Notes under the pieces: model-generated
Told to the model about the DNA's origin: nothing
What the model saw: the letters and a program-made list of their open reading frames with translations, nothing else
Database searches by the model: none
Part shown: positions 12,217 through 22,501 of the stretch, piece after piece
Position numbering within the stretch: position 1 is the first letter of the stretch
Layout of the letters: each line of letters opens with the position of its first letter
DNA from: Nymphaea colorata
Taxonomy: Eukaryota; Streptophyta; Magnoliopsida; Nymphaeales; Nymphaeaceae
Assembly: GCF_008831285.2 (NCBI RefSeq)
Contig: NC_045145.1
Coordinates: 5,020,802-5,082,801, forward strand
DNA: 62,000 nucleotides
Reading direction: 5' to 3'
Translations under genes and position numbers: made by a program

Positions 12217-13864
12217 TAAAATATTTTAAGAAGTTATTGAAGGTAAGAAATAAGATATATAAGGGTGTTTAGGAACTGCACCGAGATGATATACATATGA
12301 ATTTGAGAGATTTAGAAATTCTGGATAAAATATCCGCTAGATTTACCATCAAAGCACATTGCTAAAGGACCCATGCATCCATGCAAGAAGCCATATAGTG
12401 AAACAGAAGAACGAACTTGCTCAAATTGATAGTTTAGCCAAGAAAGAGTGGATATAAAAGACTAATCAGATGCTTCACCCACAACTTGGATTATGATTTT
12501 AGCATCTTAACTGAAACAAAGTTTTCTTAATAACATTTCAGAACATATCAAACAAAAACTTTAGAGTTTTCATTGGATTAAATATAAGAGATCAAACGAA
12601 TGGCTTGAATCTCATTCGTATTCATACAAACTTACGATTTCAATCATTTTAATTTTTTAACACAAATTTAACAACTTGTTCAACCATTCTTTAGAGTTTT
12701 CTCCTCCCACGGTGCAGCTACTACTGAGGCGAAACATACACCTATTTGAAATAGGTATACGTGCAAATAGTTCAATAGGTCATAACACAAACAGTTGTAA
12801 AAAAGAAAACATTATGAATGTAATTTTTATGATTGTAAATAATTTGTCAACAATACATTTCCTTTTGTTAGTTTGAATTAGTGTTTTGTAATTCCCACGG
12901 TGTTGCTGCTATTGAGGAGTGCAATTCAAGTGTGTATGGTGAGTGTGAGTAGTATTTGGCGCATATTTGTCCTTGTACTATAATTTTAACATACATGGGG
13001 AGCCATGTGATTTGTGTGCGCACAGTGAGGATTGCTTACTATGATTATGCATCCACCAGCTTCAAAATTTGGAGGTATGGAAGTATGGAACATATCTTGA
13101 CTTTAAGATGAGCTGATTCTAACATCATTATCTTCATATTTCACCAGTATATTTGCTTCTTTTTCAATTGACAACATGATTAATCCGTTCATATTACATT
13201 GGGTGCCAGCTGGAACTGAATGTTCTGTTTCTTAGTTGTAAGCTCAAATATCAATAAGATAGTGTTTGCTTACTAAGTGAAATACTGTAGAGGATGGGAA
13301 GCAGTGCTTATTTCTCCTCCTCCATCAAACACACGAAAAATTTACCCATGAAAGAGGAAGGGTCGACCTTTTCCGCAAAAATTTTCTCTTGACAAGCATT
13401 AACACATGCTAATAAAAAGGCGACTGCCATTTGTCTTTCAGGAAATTACATATGCTTGCGATGTCCACAGATTTAGATTGGATGCACCCTCTATTAAGAA
13501 AAAATTCAGCAGTGTTCGACTAGGCTTTGAAGGGGTTTTTAGGTTTTGGGTTTGCCAAAAAATGCAACGGCCATCGCCAGCCGCCTCCGTGATGACACCG
13601 CCTGCCGAAGCCCCAAATACATTCTCCATCTCCTTTTATTCATTGCCAAAAATATACGCCACTTGGTTACCTTGAGGCAATTTTTCTGTTCATGTAGGAG
13701 CGATGGTCAAGGAAAAATTTGTATTCTTTGTCCTAGTTGGCTTTATTCTTATTATTTCATCATGATTGATTATTAATATTATTTCTATATGTTTCAGGAC
13801 CCTAATATAAACTTATTGAAGCAGAAAAAAAGGCAACGTGTTAAGACACTTATTCTTGATATGT

Positions 13865-13942
13865 AGAATCCTTGCCAACCGGCAATCAGCAGCAAGGTTG
13901 AAGGAGCGGAAGATATGTTATACAAGTGAATTGGAGCGGAAG
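13865..13942 (+). pseudogene. bZIP (group I) basic-region fragment in R3
   Basis: Third copy of the fragment. R4 and the right arm lack it, so the bZIP piece marks the unit-to-unit junction of the tandem array. Confidence 0.8.
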
Positions 13943-14208
13943 ATATGTTATACAAAAGGGAGAAAGCTTGGACTCAATCCCATCAATGTCTTGCCTTCCA
14001 TGGAGGTCGTCTTGATTTTTCATTATTAGCTTTCCGAGCGTGGCCTAAAATTCATATTGTTACAGGAGAAGAGAGGTTCTGTATGTTATGCATGCTTGTT
14101 TGCCACATGAAAAGCATGCTGATGCTTAAGGAGGAAGTGAACTATCAAAGTAAGTTCAACAAGCACGAAGACCATATAGTTCTGGAGGTCAATGTTCAGT
14201 TTCATGTG

Positions 14209-14421
14209 TTAAAGAATTATGAACATTGTGGTTAAAACTGAATGATCATGACTTGTCTTTACCGGGTTTTTTCCATCATATTCAACCCAAAATACTTCCA
14301 AGGTGAGGTTTGTCTTCCTCTCCACCTTCCCTAAGTCGATTGATAATCCATCTAATGCAGTGAAACACCTATACCATCTTTTGTACAAAAACATGGAATT
14401 GAATCTCACAGAATCATCCAA
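14209..14421 (-). pseudogene. JMJ21: JMJ21-like exon A in R3, no stop and donor kept
   Basis: The minus strand reads FLYKRWYRCFTALDG...EYDGKNPVK without the stop present in R1, R2 and the right arm. The donor reads CCCG|GTAAAG. Seventy codons are open. It is still an isolated exon with no promoter, no JmjC core and no partner exons on this strand, so it is not a gene. The better-preserved version shows that two different alleles of the JMJ21 fragment are mixed in the array. Confidence 0.75.
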
Positions 14422-14775
14422 TAAAATATTTTAAGAAGTTATTGAAGGTAAGAAATAAGATATATAAGGGTGTTTAGGAACTGCACCGAGATGATATACA
14501 TATGAATTTGAGAGATTTAGAAATTCTGGATAAAATATCCGCTAGATTTACCATCAAAGCACATTGCTAAAGGACCCATGCATCCATGCAAGAAGCCATA
14601 TAGTGAAACAGAAGAACGAACTTGCTCAAATTGATAGTTTAGCCAAGAAAGAGTGGATATAAAAGACTAATCAGATGCTTCACCCACAACTTGGATTATG
14701 ATTTTAGCATCTTAACTGAAACAAAGTTTTCTTAATAACATTTCAGAACATATCAAACAAAAACTTTAGAGTTTT

Positions 14776-16005
14776 CATTGGATTAAATATAAGAGATCAA
14801 ACGAATGGCTTGAATCTCATTCGTATTCATACAAACTTACGATTTCAATCATTTTAATTTTTTAACACAAATTTAACAACTTGTTCAACCATTCTTTAGA
14901 GTTTTCTCCTCCCACGGTGCAGCTACTACTGAGGCGAAACATACACCTATTTGAAATAGGTATACGTGCAAATAGTTCAATAGGTCATAACACAAACAGT
15001 TGTAAAAAAGAAAACATTATGAATGTAATTTTTATGATTGTAAATAATTTGTCAACAATACATTTCCTTTTGTTAGTTTGAATTAGTGTTTTGTAATTCC
15101 CACGGTGTTGCTGCTATTGAGGAGTGCAATTCAAGTGTGTATGGTGAGTGTGAGTAGTATTTGGCGCATATTTGTCCTTGTACTATAATTTTAACATACA
15201 TGGGGAGCCATGTGATTTGTGTGCGCACAGTGAGGATTGCTTACTATGATTATGCATCCACCAGCTTCAAAATTTGGAGGTATGGAAGTATGGAACATAT
15301 CTTGACTTTAAGATGAGCTGATTCTAACATCATTATCTTCATATTTCACCAGTATATTTGCTTCTTTTTCAATTGACAACATGATTAATCCGTTCATATT
15401 ACATTGGGTGCCAGCTGGAACTGAATGTTCTGTTTCTTAGTTGTAAGCTCAAATATCAATAAGATAGTGTTTGCTTACTAAGTGAAATACTATAGAGGAT
15501 GGAAAGCAGTACTTATTTCCCCTCCTCCATCAAACACACGAAAAATTTACCCCTGAAAAAGGAAGGGTCGACCTTTTCTGCAAAAATTTTCTCTTGACAA
15601 GCATTAACACATGCTAATAAAAAGGTGACTGCCATTTGTCTTTCAGGAAATCCAGCTGTGTTCCACTAGGCTTTGAAGGGGTTTTAAGGTTTTGGGTTTG
15701 CCAAAAAATGCAATGGCCATCGCCAGCCACCTCCCCGATGACACCGCCTGTCGAAGCCCCAAATTCATTCTCCATCTCCTTTTATTCATTGCTAAAAATA
15801 TACGCCACTTGGTTTCCTTGAGGCAATTTTACTGTTCATGTAGGACCGATGGTCAAAGAAAAATTCGTCGTCTTTGTCCTAGTTGGCTTTATTCTTATTA
15901 TTTCGTCATGATTGATTATTAATATTATTTCTATATGTTTCAGGACCCTAATATAAACTTATTGAAGCAGAAAAAAAGGCAACGTGTTAAGACACTTATT
16001 CTTGA
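14776..16005. repeat. Partial tandem unit R4, switching to a diverged type
   Basis: R4 matches R2/R3 up to about 15,490. It then follows a different, diverged version: ctatagaggatggaaagc instead of ctgtagaggatgggaagc, many substitutions, and about 66 bp absent after 'caggaaat' near 15,650. Homology ends at 'acttattcttgatat' near 16,005, exactly where the full units continue into the bZIP fragment. The diverged version is shared with the right arm. Confidence 0.9.
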
Positions 16006-18729
16006 TATATTTTCAAATATATATTTTTATTATATTTTCAAATATATATTTTTTATTTATTTCCAAATATATATGTATATATTACAGGATTGGGCTTTGA
16101 ACTGTTTGGTTCGAAGTCGCGTAGTGTCGATATCGGTGTTCCTGGCGGTGCTTTGCTTCGCTTTTGATAGTAAGTCCTCCTTTTTCTTCCCCCTTACGTG
16201 CTTGATTTGGTTTGATGGAAACAGTAGTTAATCAGCTATATGTAAAACGGAAGCGACTGCTTTAATTTGTTAGTTGACTCGCCACCATGACAGTTGAATT
16301 TTCTTTTAGTTCCTTGGTAAAATATTTGTCATCGTTACACGTGTTAGTGTGATCGATAGTTTTTCCAACAAGAATTTTAGTACAGGTGCATTCTGAAATT
16401 GAAGATATGCGATTTTCTGAGACTGGATATTATTGATTGATACAGAAGAAATCAGAGCCTAGCTACTATATCATATATATGGTTGATTTTCAAGCAATAA
16501 TCTTATTTGAAATCTTATTTATAGATCAGATTTTCATGTTGTTTCTACAAAATTTGAATCATACATACAAATATGAGAAACATGCGCACGCGCGAAATGT
16601 TGGGACTAGGTTTGGTATGTGAATTGACCAGCACACAACAATATGTAAGATGACATATAGAAGCCAAGGAGATTCAAACAGAGACATCTGAAAATATGAT
16701 GTCTTTGGAGACAGATAGTGTTTTTTTATACGAGCAGTGAGTCCATTAAAATGTTAAAAGTGAAATTAGCTAGGCGTGATAATCTCACTCTTTGCATTAT
16801 TTTACTGTCCAAAAGAAAAGTACATGGAGCTGGAACTTAATTAGTCTTAATTACTGTATGTTATATCTGAGAAATGATAACGTTTATTTTGGAGCCCAGA
16901 TAGTTAGCCCATTCTAATATTAATGTGTATTGTTTGATCTACTTCGGACTCGGAAGGATATGCTGTTTATTAAGAAAATGTGGGTTTGGATTAATATGAA
17001 CTATAAACTGGACCTGACTTCATCCATTTGATCAAGGGAAGTGGTATACATTGTGACACGGGAAGGACCGTAAAAAAGCGGGTGACCATTTCGAAATCAA
17101 TTTTAGGAAGTGGCAGTTTCTTGAAACTCGAAAGCATAAGGCCCGTTTCCTTAGCTACGGTTAAAATGATGACTGTCGGTGAAAAATTTTCCCTACATAA
17201 ACCGGGTGGCGGCAGTAGAAATACTCAAAACTCTCCAACGCTTCAACGTGGAACTCTCGGTAACATTGAGAGGAGAGGGAGAACCGGAGAAGGGAATGAA
17301 CGGTCCTTCAGAAGGAGTCGATGAGAGGTGTTCAAATCTCAGGTGTTTTCTTGATCCTCGCCCAATTTGTTGAAGTTCTGCGCGAAAATCATCGATCGGA
17401 AAAATCTTTTCCAAGCAAACCTTTCCATGCAAGGTGGTCAAGGACCACGAAGGACCAGAACATCTTCTCCTTGCTTGAGCCGAATTTTGCTTTTACTAAC
17501 TTTATTCTTTTGAATTCATGGAAATCGCTTCCGCTTTGTAGATAAGTAAGCTTCTGAAATTTCTATTCATCCTCGATCCGCGAATCATTTTGCTAAAGAT
17601 CAAGAAAGCGAAGAACCAGATCGTTTTCTCGTCCTCTGATCCGAGTTTCCCTTCAAGAAAACAAAGAATCACAATATCTTCGCATAGGTTGACCGCGATC
17701 TTCCTTTCTTTAATCATCCATGCTCTACGAGACTCCAATTCTTGTTTAAAGAAAGAAGATTGTCAGAGAACCTGTTATCTGTTCTTGATTGACAATTGAC
17801 TTTGCAGAAGAAGATTAAAAAGGCGAAGAACATGGTCATTTTCTCATAGAGTGGCCAGATGTTTTCCTCAACGTATTTGCTATAAGATGCGGAGTTCGGT
17901 TTTGTTAGACAAAGAGAGAAAATGGGCTGGGAAAGTGTTTTTAAGTTATTGATCCATGAACCTTGTAGGTCGTTGCACTTAAAATTGGTTTCGGGGAATG
18001 TGCTGCTAAGGGAAGGTATTTCAGAATCGTGTGTGAAGATGTGCTGGATATTTTCCCAGATGTAGTTTCTTCTCCGGTTTAGTGGCTGTTAGTTTTTCTC
18101 CTTTTGATAAAGCTAAAATTGGGGAAAACGTTTACTCCAGTTCCTCTCTTGTGCGATAGTCGTCGGTATGAGGTAGTTGTGTTATGGAATTATTTCCTTT
18201 CGCGCCGCACAATCTGATATATGTCTGTGATACTCTGTCATTTTTCTTACGGTGTATGCAGAGTATGTTCGTTTCGATTTGTGACGATAAGAGAAATTTA
18301 GAAGTTTACCTCTGCTGCCCTCTTTTTTCTGTTTCTTTTGCTTTGCTGCTCTGTTAGTGCGGGTGAAATGCTCTGTTATAACACACTCTGGTTTCAACAG
18401 AATCATTTTATGGAGGATTATAAGAAAAATGGAAACAAGTCCAACCGAACCTCCATTTATCTAACGACATTTGCACTATGTAAAAGCATTTTCTCCATGT
18501 GCTCGTCTTGCTACACTCATCGAGCTAATTGTGTTGTTAGATTATCAAGATAAGCGTCGGAGAGTGTCTGATCTAAAATATGTTCTCATAAAATAAGTTT
18601 CTGTTCAGCTTCGTTCTTGATATCACATTCCAGACACTGTTTCCACTCAGCCTCTTGAAGTTATCTTGCTATGTGACAAACCGATTGTTTACTATGATGT
18701 ATCGGCTCTTTTGTCTTCTCACCTGCTAA
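16006..18729. other. Arm sequence upstream of the MSH5 remnant, no gene recognised
   Basis: Starts with an ATATTTTTTATT-rich stretch (16,006-16,085). The open frames at about 17,028-17,545 and 17,590-17,799 have coding-like GC but no recognised motif, and they overlap in several frames. By position this may be promoter or 5'-UTR-like DNA of the MSH5 source locus, or another captured fragment. A mirror copy lies at about 35,934-38,657. Confidence 0.3.
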
Positions 18730-18737
18730 TTGTCATT

Positions 18738-20410
18738 GGACCAGGTGTACTTGGCATGTGTCATCCAGCTAGGCTCCCTGTCATGTTTTATGGCTTTGGA
18801 CTTTTACAGCAGCATGTTTACTATAAAATATCACAGAATTAAGCCTTCAGTCTTCTGCCCCATTCTCTTTGATTTGTTTAGTTTACTTATTTCTGTGAAT
18901 GATTTTACTGCAATGAAATACCAAGCAAACCAAACCCATCAGTGATTTACACAGGCACTAAAGCAGAAGAATCATTTGTGTCTGCTTTAAGAAAGAAAGG
19001 TTAGTGCAAATCCTTTTGTGAACTATAGAAAGTATGTTAGTTTTGTTTATGATTGTGCCTGTGGCCAATATTCTTATACTTTCAGTGAAAAGGGCGAACT
19101 TATTCAAGTCTTGCTAACCAGTTTCGGTTAACCTTCTCGAGGCTAATATTCTTATCATGTATTTTTTTCAGATCAAACGTTTACAGTCATCCGCATAAAT
19201 ATTCATATTATGCCTTCTTTCTTTTGTAGTTTGTTAACATCCTCCCTGCAGTATGAAGTTTGCTTTTGATGCTAAAACGATCATTAATTTGGCTTGCAAA
19301 AATGAAACATGAATTCGTTGTCAACTGTGTTTTCTTGGCCACTGCCATTGTCTTTCTAGTTATAGTACATAGAAATGAAATAGAGATCCTAAATCGCTTG
19401 ATTTGCTTTTTGTCAGCTATGGATACTTGACATTTTCGTTTTACTGTTCCATAATGCTATATCTTAGGGTCTCCAGTATGGATGAGGCGCTGAGCACCAA
19501 GGAAAGGGTTTGCTTTGTAAGTTCAACATGCTTTGCTTGCATTTAAATGTCAGCTCCATTATAAGGATTCCCAAAAACCTCAACATTATTAGTGAGTGTT
19601 AAATCATTTTCCATGGAATGCCAACTAAAGGTTTACCGTTTGCTACATTCCGAATTGACGTAGTGGATTCATGCAGAGCATAGAACATCGTTGATCAAAG
19701 AATTAGAATGCCGCGAGATGCAAGTGAGTCATAAAATATATGGATTAGGAGAATATAAAAGGATCCAAGGTAAGCTTTATGAAATGCCTTTCTGTAATTC
19801 TCATGACTTGCTTTTACAAAGCCTCATAACAACACCCAACTGGACTCAATGAAAGCAATTGGTTGTGAAATTATTTGCTTAAAAATTACACAAGCTGATC
19901 TGCAAAAAAGGGTGTTAAATATTCTGATGTACATGTTATATGTTCTGACAGCTTTGTTTTCTGAGCGAGTCATGAGTGTGATACTGCAAGCCGATGTTGT
20001 CTGACAACAACTATTTCCTGTTCTTCAATCCCAGAGATTATCTGGGCTGTGTTCCTATCTTGGACTGGCCAGATAAATATGGATTTTCATTGATGTATCT
20101 AAAAAGTACTTTCATTAGGTTTAGTCCTCTATTTTAGTGGTAGTTTTCAGGAACTGAAATAGAACCTTCAGTGTCACCAAAATGAACAAATATTTCACAT
20201 TTTTTCACCTCTGCCTCTAGCTTCTTTTGGTTATTTTATGGTTCTAGATATGCAGTTCAGATATTTTATGAATACGACTAGTGATGCCCAAGTTTGTGCA
20301 ACTGGAGGGCTTCTTGCCATATTGGAGAATGAGAGGCTTGTGGATATTAATGAACGGAATGAGTGTGAAAACACATCAATAACCATTGACCATATCATAG
20401 AGATTTCACT
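18738..20410 (+). pseudogene. MSH5: MSH5 5'-exon pseudogene, left arm
   Basis: Ordered remnants of the N-terminal part of MSH5, the meiotic MutS homologue that works with MSH4 in crossover formation. 18,738-18,830 reads DQVYLACV and decays. 18,890-19,000 gives MKYQA, then after a frame change PNPSVIYTGTKAEESFVSAL. 19,454-19,516 reads YLRVSSMDEALSTKERVCF and is followed by a GTAAG donor. About 20,255-20,410 reads SDAQVCATGGLLAILENERL and ITIDHIIEISL. Spacing and splice sites show it came with its introns, so it is not a retrocopy. The connector, lever, ATPase and HTH regions are absent. An extra spliced-looking exon (19,677-19,769) does not match MSH5 as I know it. The frameshift and 3' truncation make it non-functional as a MutS protein. 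Confidence 0.85.
19677..19769 (+). other. Unassigned exon-like segment inside the MSH5 remnant
   Basis: A 93-nt stretch is bounded by an acceptor (atgcag) and a donor (caag|gtaagc) with no stop. It reads HRTSLIKELECREMQ and ends KIYGLGEYKRIQ. It sits between two MSH5 exons, but I cannot place it in MSH5. It could be a lineage-specific exon, a nested captured exon, or chance. Its mirror copy is at 34,894-34,986. Confidence 0.35.
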
Positions 20411-22379
20411 ATATCCTCAATCACATGCGTGGTGCATATATATCTGTTCCCTATGCCAGCAATTACAATTTCCCTTGGGCCTACATTAGAACAAAGAACA
20501 GTGTCTGTTGTGCTATATTTTTACATATTGGTTGACAGTTTACATTCACCCATCTCTTTAGGGAGTATAGTTCCTCTTCCTGGTGATATATCATTTGATG
20601 TCAAGAACTTTTGTAAAAGAGAAACTTTTCAGTTTTGCTTAAAAACATTTTGAAAGTGTTTTCTCACACAATGATGTTCCTTGCTTTGTTCTTAGTACCT
20701 TTCCAAGTGGAAGATGAAAATTTCAAGTTCTTGTTGTCCTTCAATGGAAGAGGAAAATTGAAAAAATCCTGGATATGAGCAGTGAAGAAAAATCCTATGA
20801 AGTTGAGAAAGTCAAGACTAGGAAATGCTATTGACTCTGGGGCGATCAAGCATCTGCAAGGATTTAGCAGGAAAACATCTTGAGGGAGAAGCCAAAATGC
20901 TCTATAAGATCTTGGCAGGTAGTAAAATGAGAGTTGAGAGGTGGGCTCGGGGCTTGTGTAGTCGTTCCTCTGAGTCAGTAATCGAGAGTACCGGGTAGGC
21001 ATAAAAGTGATTTATGTCTATTTCGCAAAGATAATGACTTGTGAACTTTTGGCTCGTTGAAAACCCGTAAGGTGAAGCGGGTTGGACACGTGACAAAGGT
21101 ACACATAACCACCAAAGCGGTGGAGCTTCGTAGTAGCCTTTGGGGTGGTGAGGTATTCCCTCAAAGGTGAAGGTCGGCCCAAAAAAAAAAAAAATAAAGA
21201 ATAAAAAAAAATTGAAAGGCAAAAAGCCGAATGCAAATGAAAAAAATGTTGAAAAACAAGAAAAAAGCAAAAGGTGCCTGCCAAGAGATGAAAGAGATGA
21301 AGGCTGAACTCACGAGAATTGAATGCGACAATCTTTCGTGGATGTACGATTTTGGGGTCAATATCTGCTCCTTTTTTTTATTATCTAGGATATCGAGGAT
21401 GATTCATTTCTGTTCATATTCTGGAAATTGAAAGACATTCCCTCTAGAGATTCGACAACATTGATGCGAAATAAAACCTAATGCTTGTATGGTACTAATG
21501 GTACATGAAGGTTATATTATTTGCACTACACGAGCACTCAAGCTTATGAGTTGAATTGATCATTTTTGAACTATTTCGAAATTCAAAGTAAAAACTTGAC
21601 GTCTCTCGTATGTTTCCAGGCTTCCTAGGCATAGTAAGAACTAACCAATCCCCCTTTGGTCTTAAAAATGTTTGCCCATTTCATTACCAAAGTGCTAGTC
21701 CTTTCGAGAAGTAGATGAAACCCCTCAAACGTAGTCCAACCATGCTGAGCGTGCTGAATTATCCATCATTTCCTATTGTCTTTGTAGAGGTAGACCATTT
21801 GGGACAAGTGATTAAAGCTGACTCATTATTCCATCTTAACTGCATAACCCAAACTTAGTGTTTTTCTTTTCAAAAGCACTAGGTGATATTTTTCAAAAGT
21901 TTTCGGAAGTTGCATAGTGGTATGTCCTTGGCTTCACCTAATTTTGTTTTTGTGAGTTATATAAATTTCATCTGTTTCATCTTTATTCTTTGTTTCATTC
22001 TAGCTGTAGTTAAAATCTTTTATGTAGTATGGTTAAAATCTTTTATGTAGTATAGTTCTGTAATAAAAGGATCAGCCGAGGCCTTCAGCCCTTTGGATTC
22101 TTAAACTTTAAAAATGGTTTGTGGCCCCTCCCTCTTTCCCCACCTTACTAATTTCTAGCTCCACCCATGTCTGTATCCATGCATTTTTATGTCATCAATC
22201 TAGGGCTTGAATTTTTTTTTATTCCTCTAGGACTTGGGTGGTCCATTTTTTTTAATTTACATATGACTGGATATGATCCTGAATTGTCTTTTGGTTGTCT
22301 TTTATTTCCAAGAGGCCTCTACTTGGTGGAGGCTTGATTTCTCATTTTGGATTTGAGAGTGACTACATAAATTTTATAT
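20411..22379. repeat. MSH5-linked dispersed segment with poly-A-like tract
   Basis: No gene is seen. About 20,640-21,500 is present in this window at least five times in part: here, about 26,000-26,360, 33,200-34,000, 49,800-51,960 and 53,590-53,740. It includes the GC-richer block 'gtggtgaggtattccctcaa...ggtcggccc' followed by an A-rich run at 21,181-21,210. About 22,080-22,180 contains a 'ggccctcc...agctccaccc' motif typical of one end of a common plant repeat. The A-rich end makes a retroposed origin possible, but no RNA polymerase III boxes were recognised. Confidence 0.6.
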
Positions 22380-22501
22380 GAGGTAAATGGTTTCAGCTTG
22401 GTGTATTTAGACAATGCAGCTACATCTCAAAAGCCATATGCTGTTAGGAAGTGATTATAATATTATATGATGGCTACAACTCAAATGGTCACCACAATAT
22501 T
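22380..22501 (+). pseudogene. NFS2: NFS2 (chloroplast cysteine desulfurase) exon fragment, left arm
   Basis: Reads EVNGFSLVYLDNAATSQKP, then a stop and frame change, then GYNSNGHHNIP. This is the N-terminal cofactor-domain start of SufS-type cysteine desulfurases (EVNGSKLVYLDNAATSQKP...YNSNVHRGIH), which release sulfur from cysteine for plastid Fe-S clusters. The PLP lysine and active cysteine regions are absent. It is a single decayed exon lying between MSH5-linked DNA and unassigned arm sequence. The mirror position in the right arm is deleted; a second copy is in the loop at 26,397-26,513. Confidence 0.85.

Larger units (their letters stand above)
10366..12570. repeat. Tandem unit R2 (2,205 bp)
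   Basis: Second complete unit, exactly 2,205 bp after R1. I saw no difference from R3 over most of its length. The two differ only near the JMJ21 exon end, where R3 carries a variant block (about 14,236-14,275). Confidence 0.95.
12571..14775. repeat. Tandem unit R3 (2,205 bp)
   Basis: Third complete unit. Its last about 550 bases (from about 14,223) already pair with the right arm of the inverted repeat. It differs from R1 and R2 at about 14,236-14,275, where the JMJ21 exon lacks the in-frame stop and keeps a GT donor. Confidence 0.95.

Noticed and set aside
8161-16005. Tandem units as a centromeric or subtelomeric satellite
   Set aside because: Only three complete units and one partial, with a long period, gene fragments inside and a unique flank on each side. 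It is a local tandem duplication rather than a satellite array.
20902-21284. 122-codon and 88-codon minus-strand frames with hydrophobic FFLF runs that look like membrane segments
   Set aside because: The hydrophobic run is the translated poly-A/T tract of a dispersed repeat, and the frames are mirrored in the right arm.
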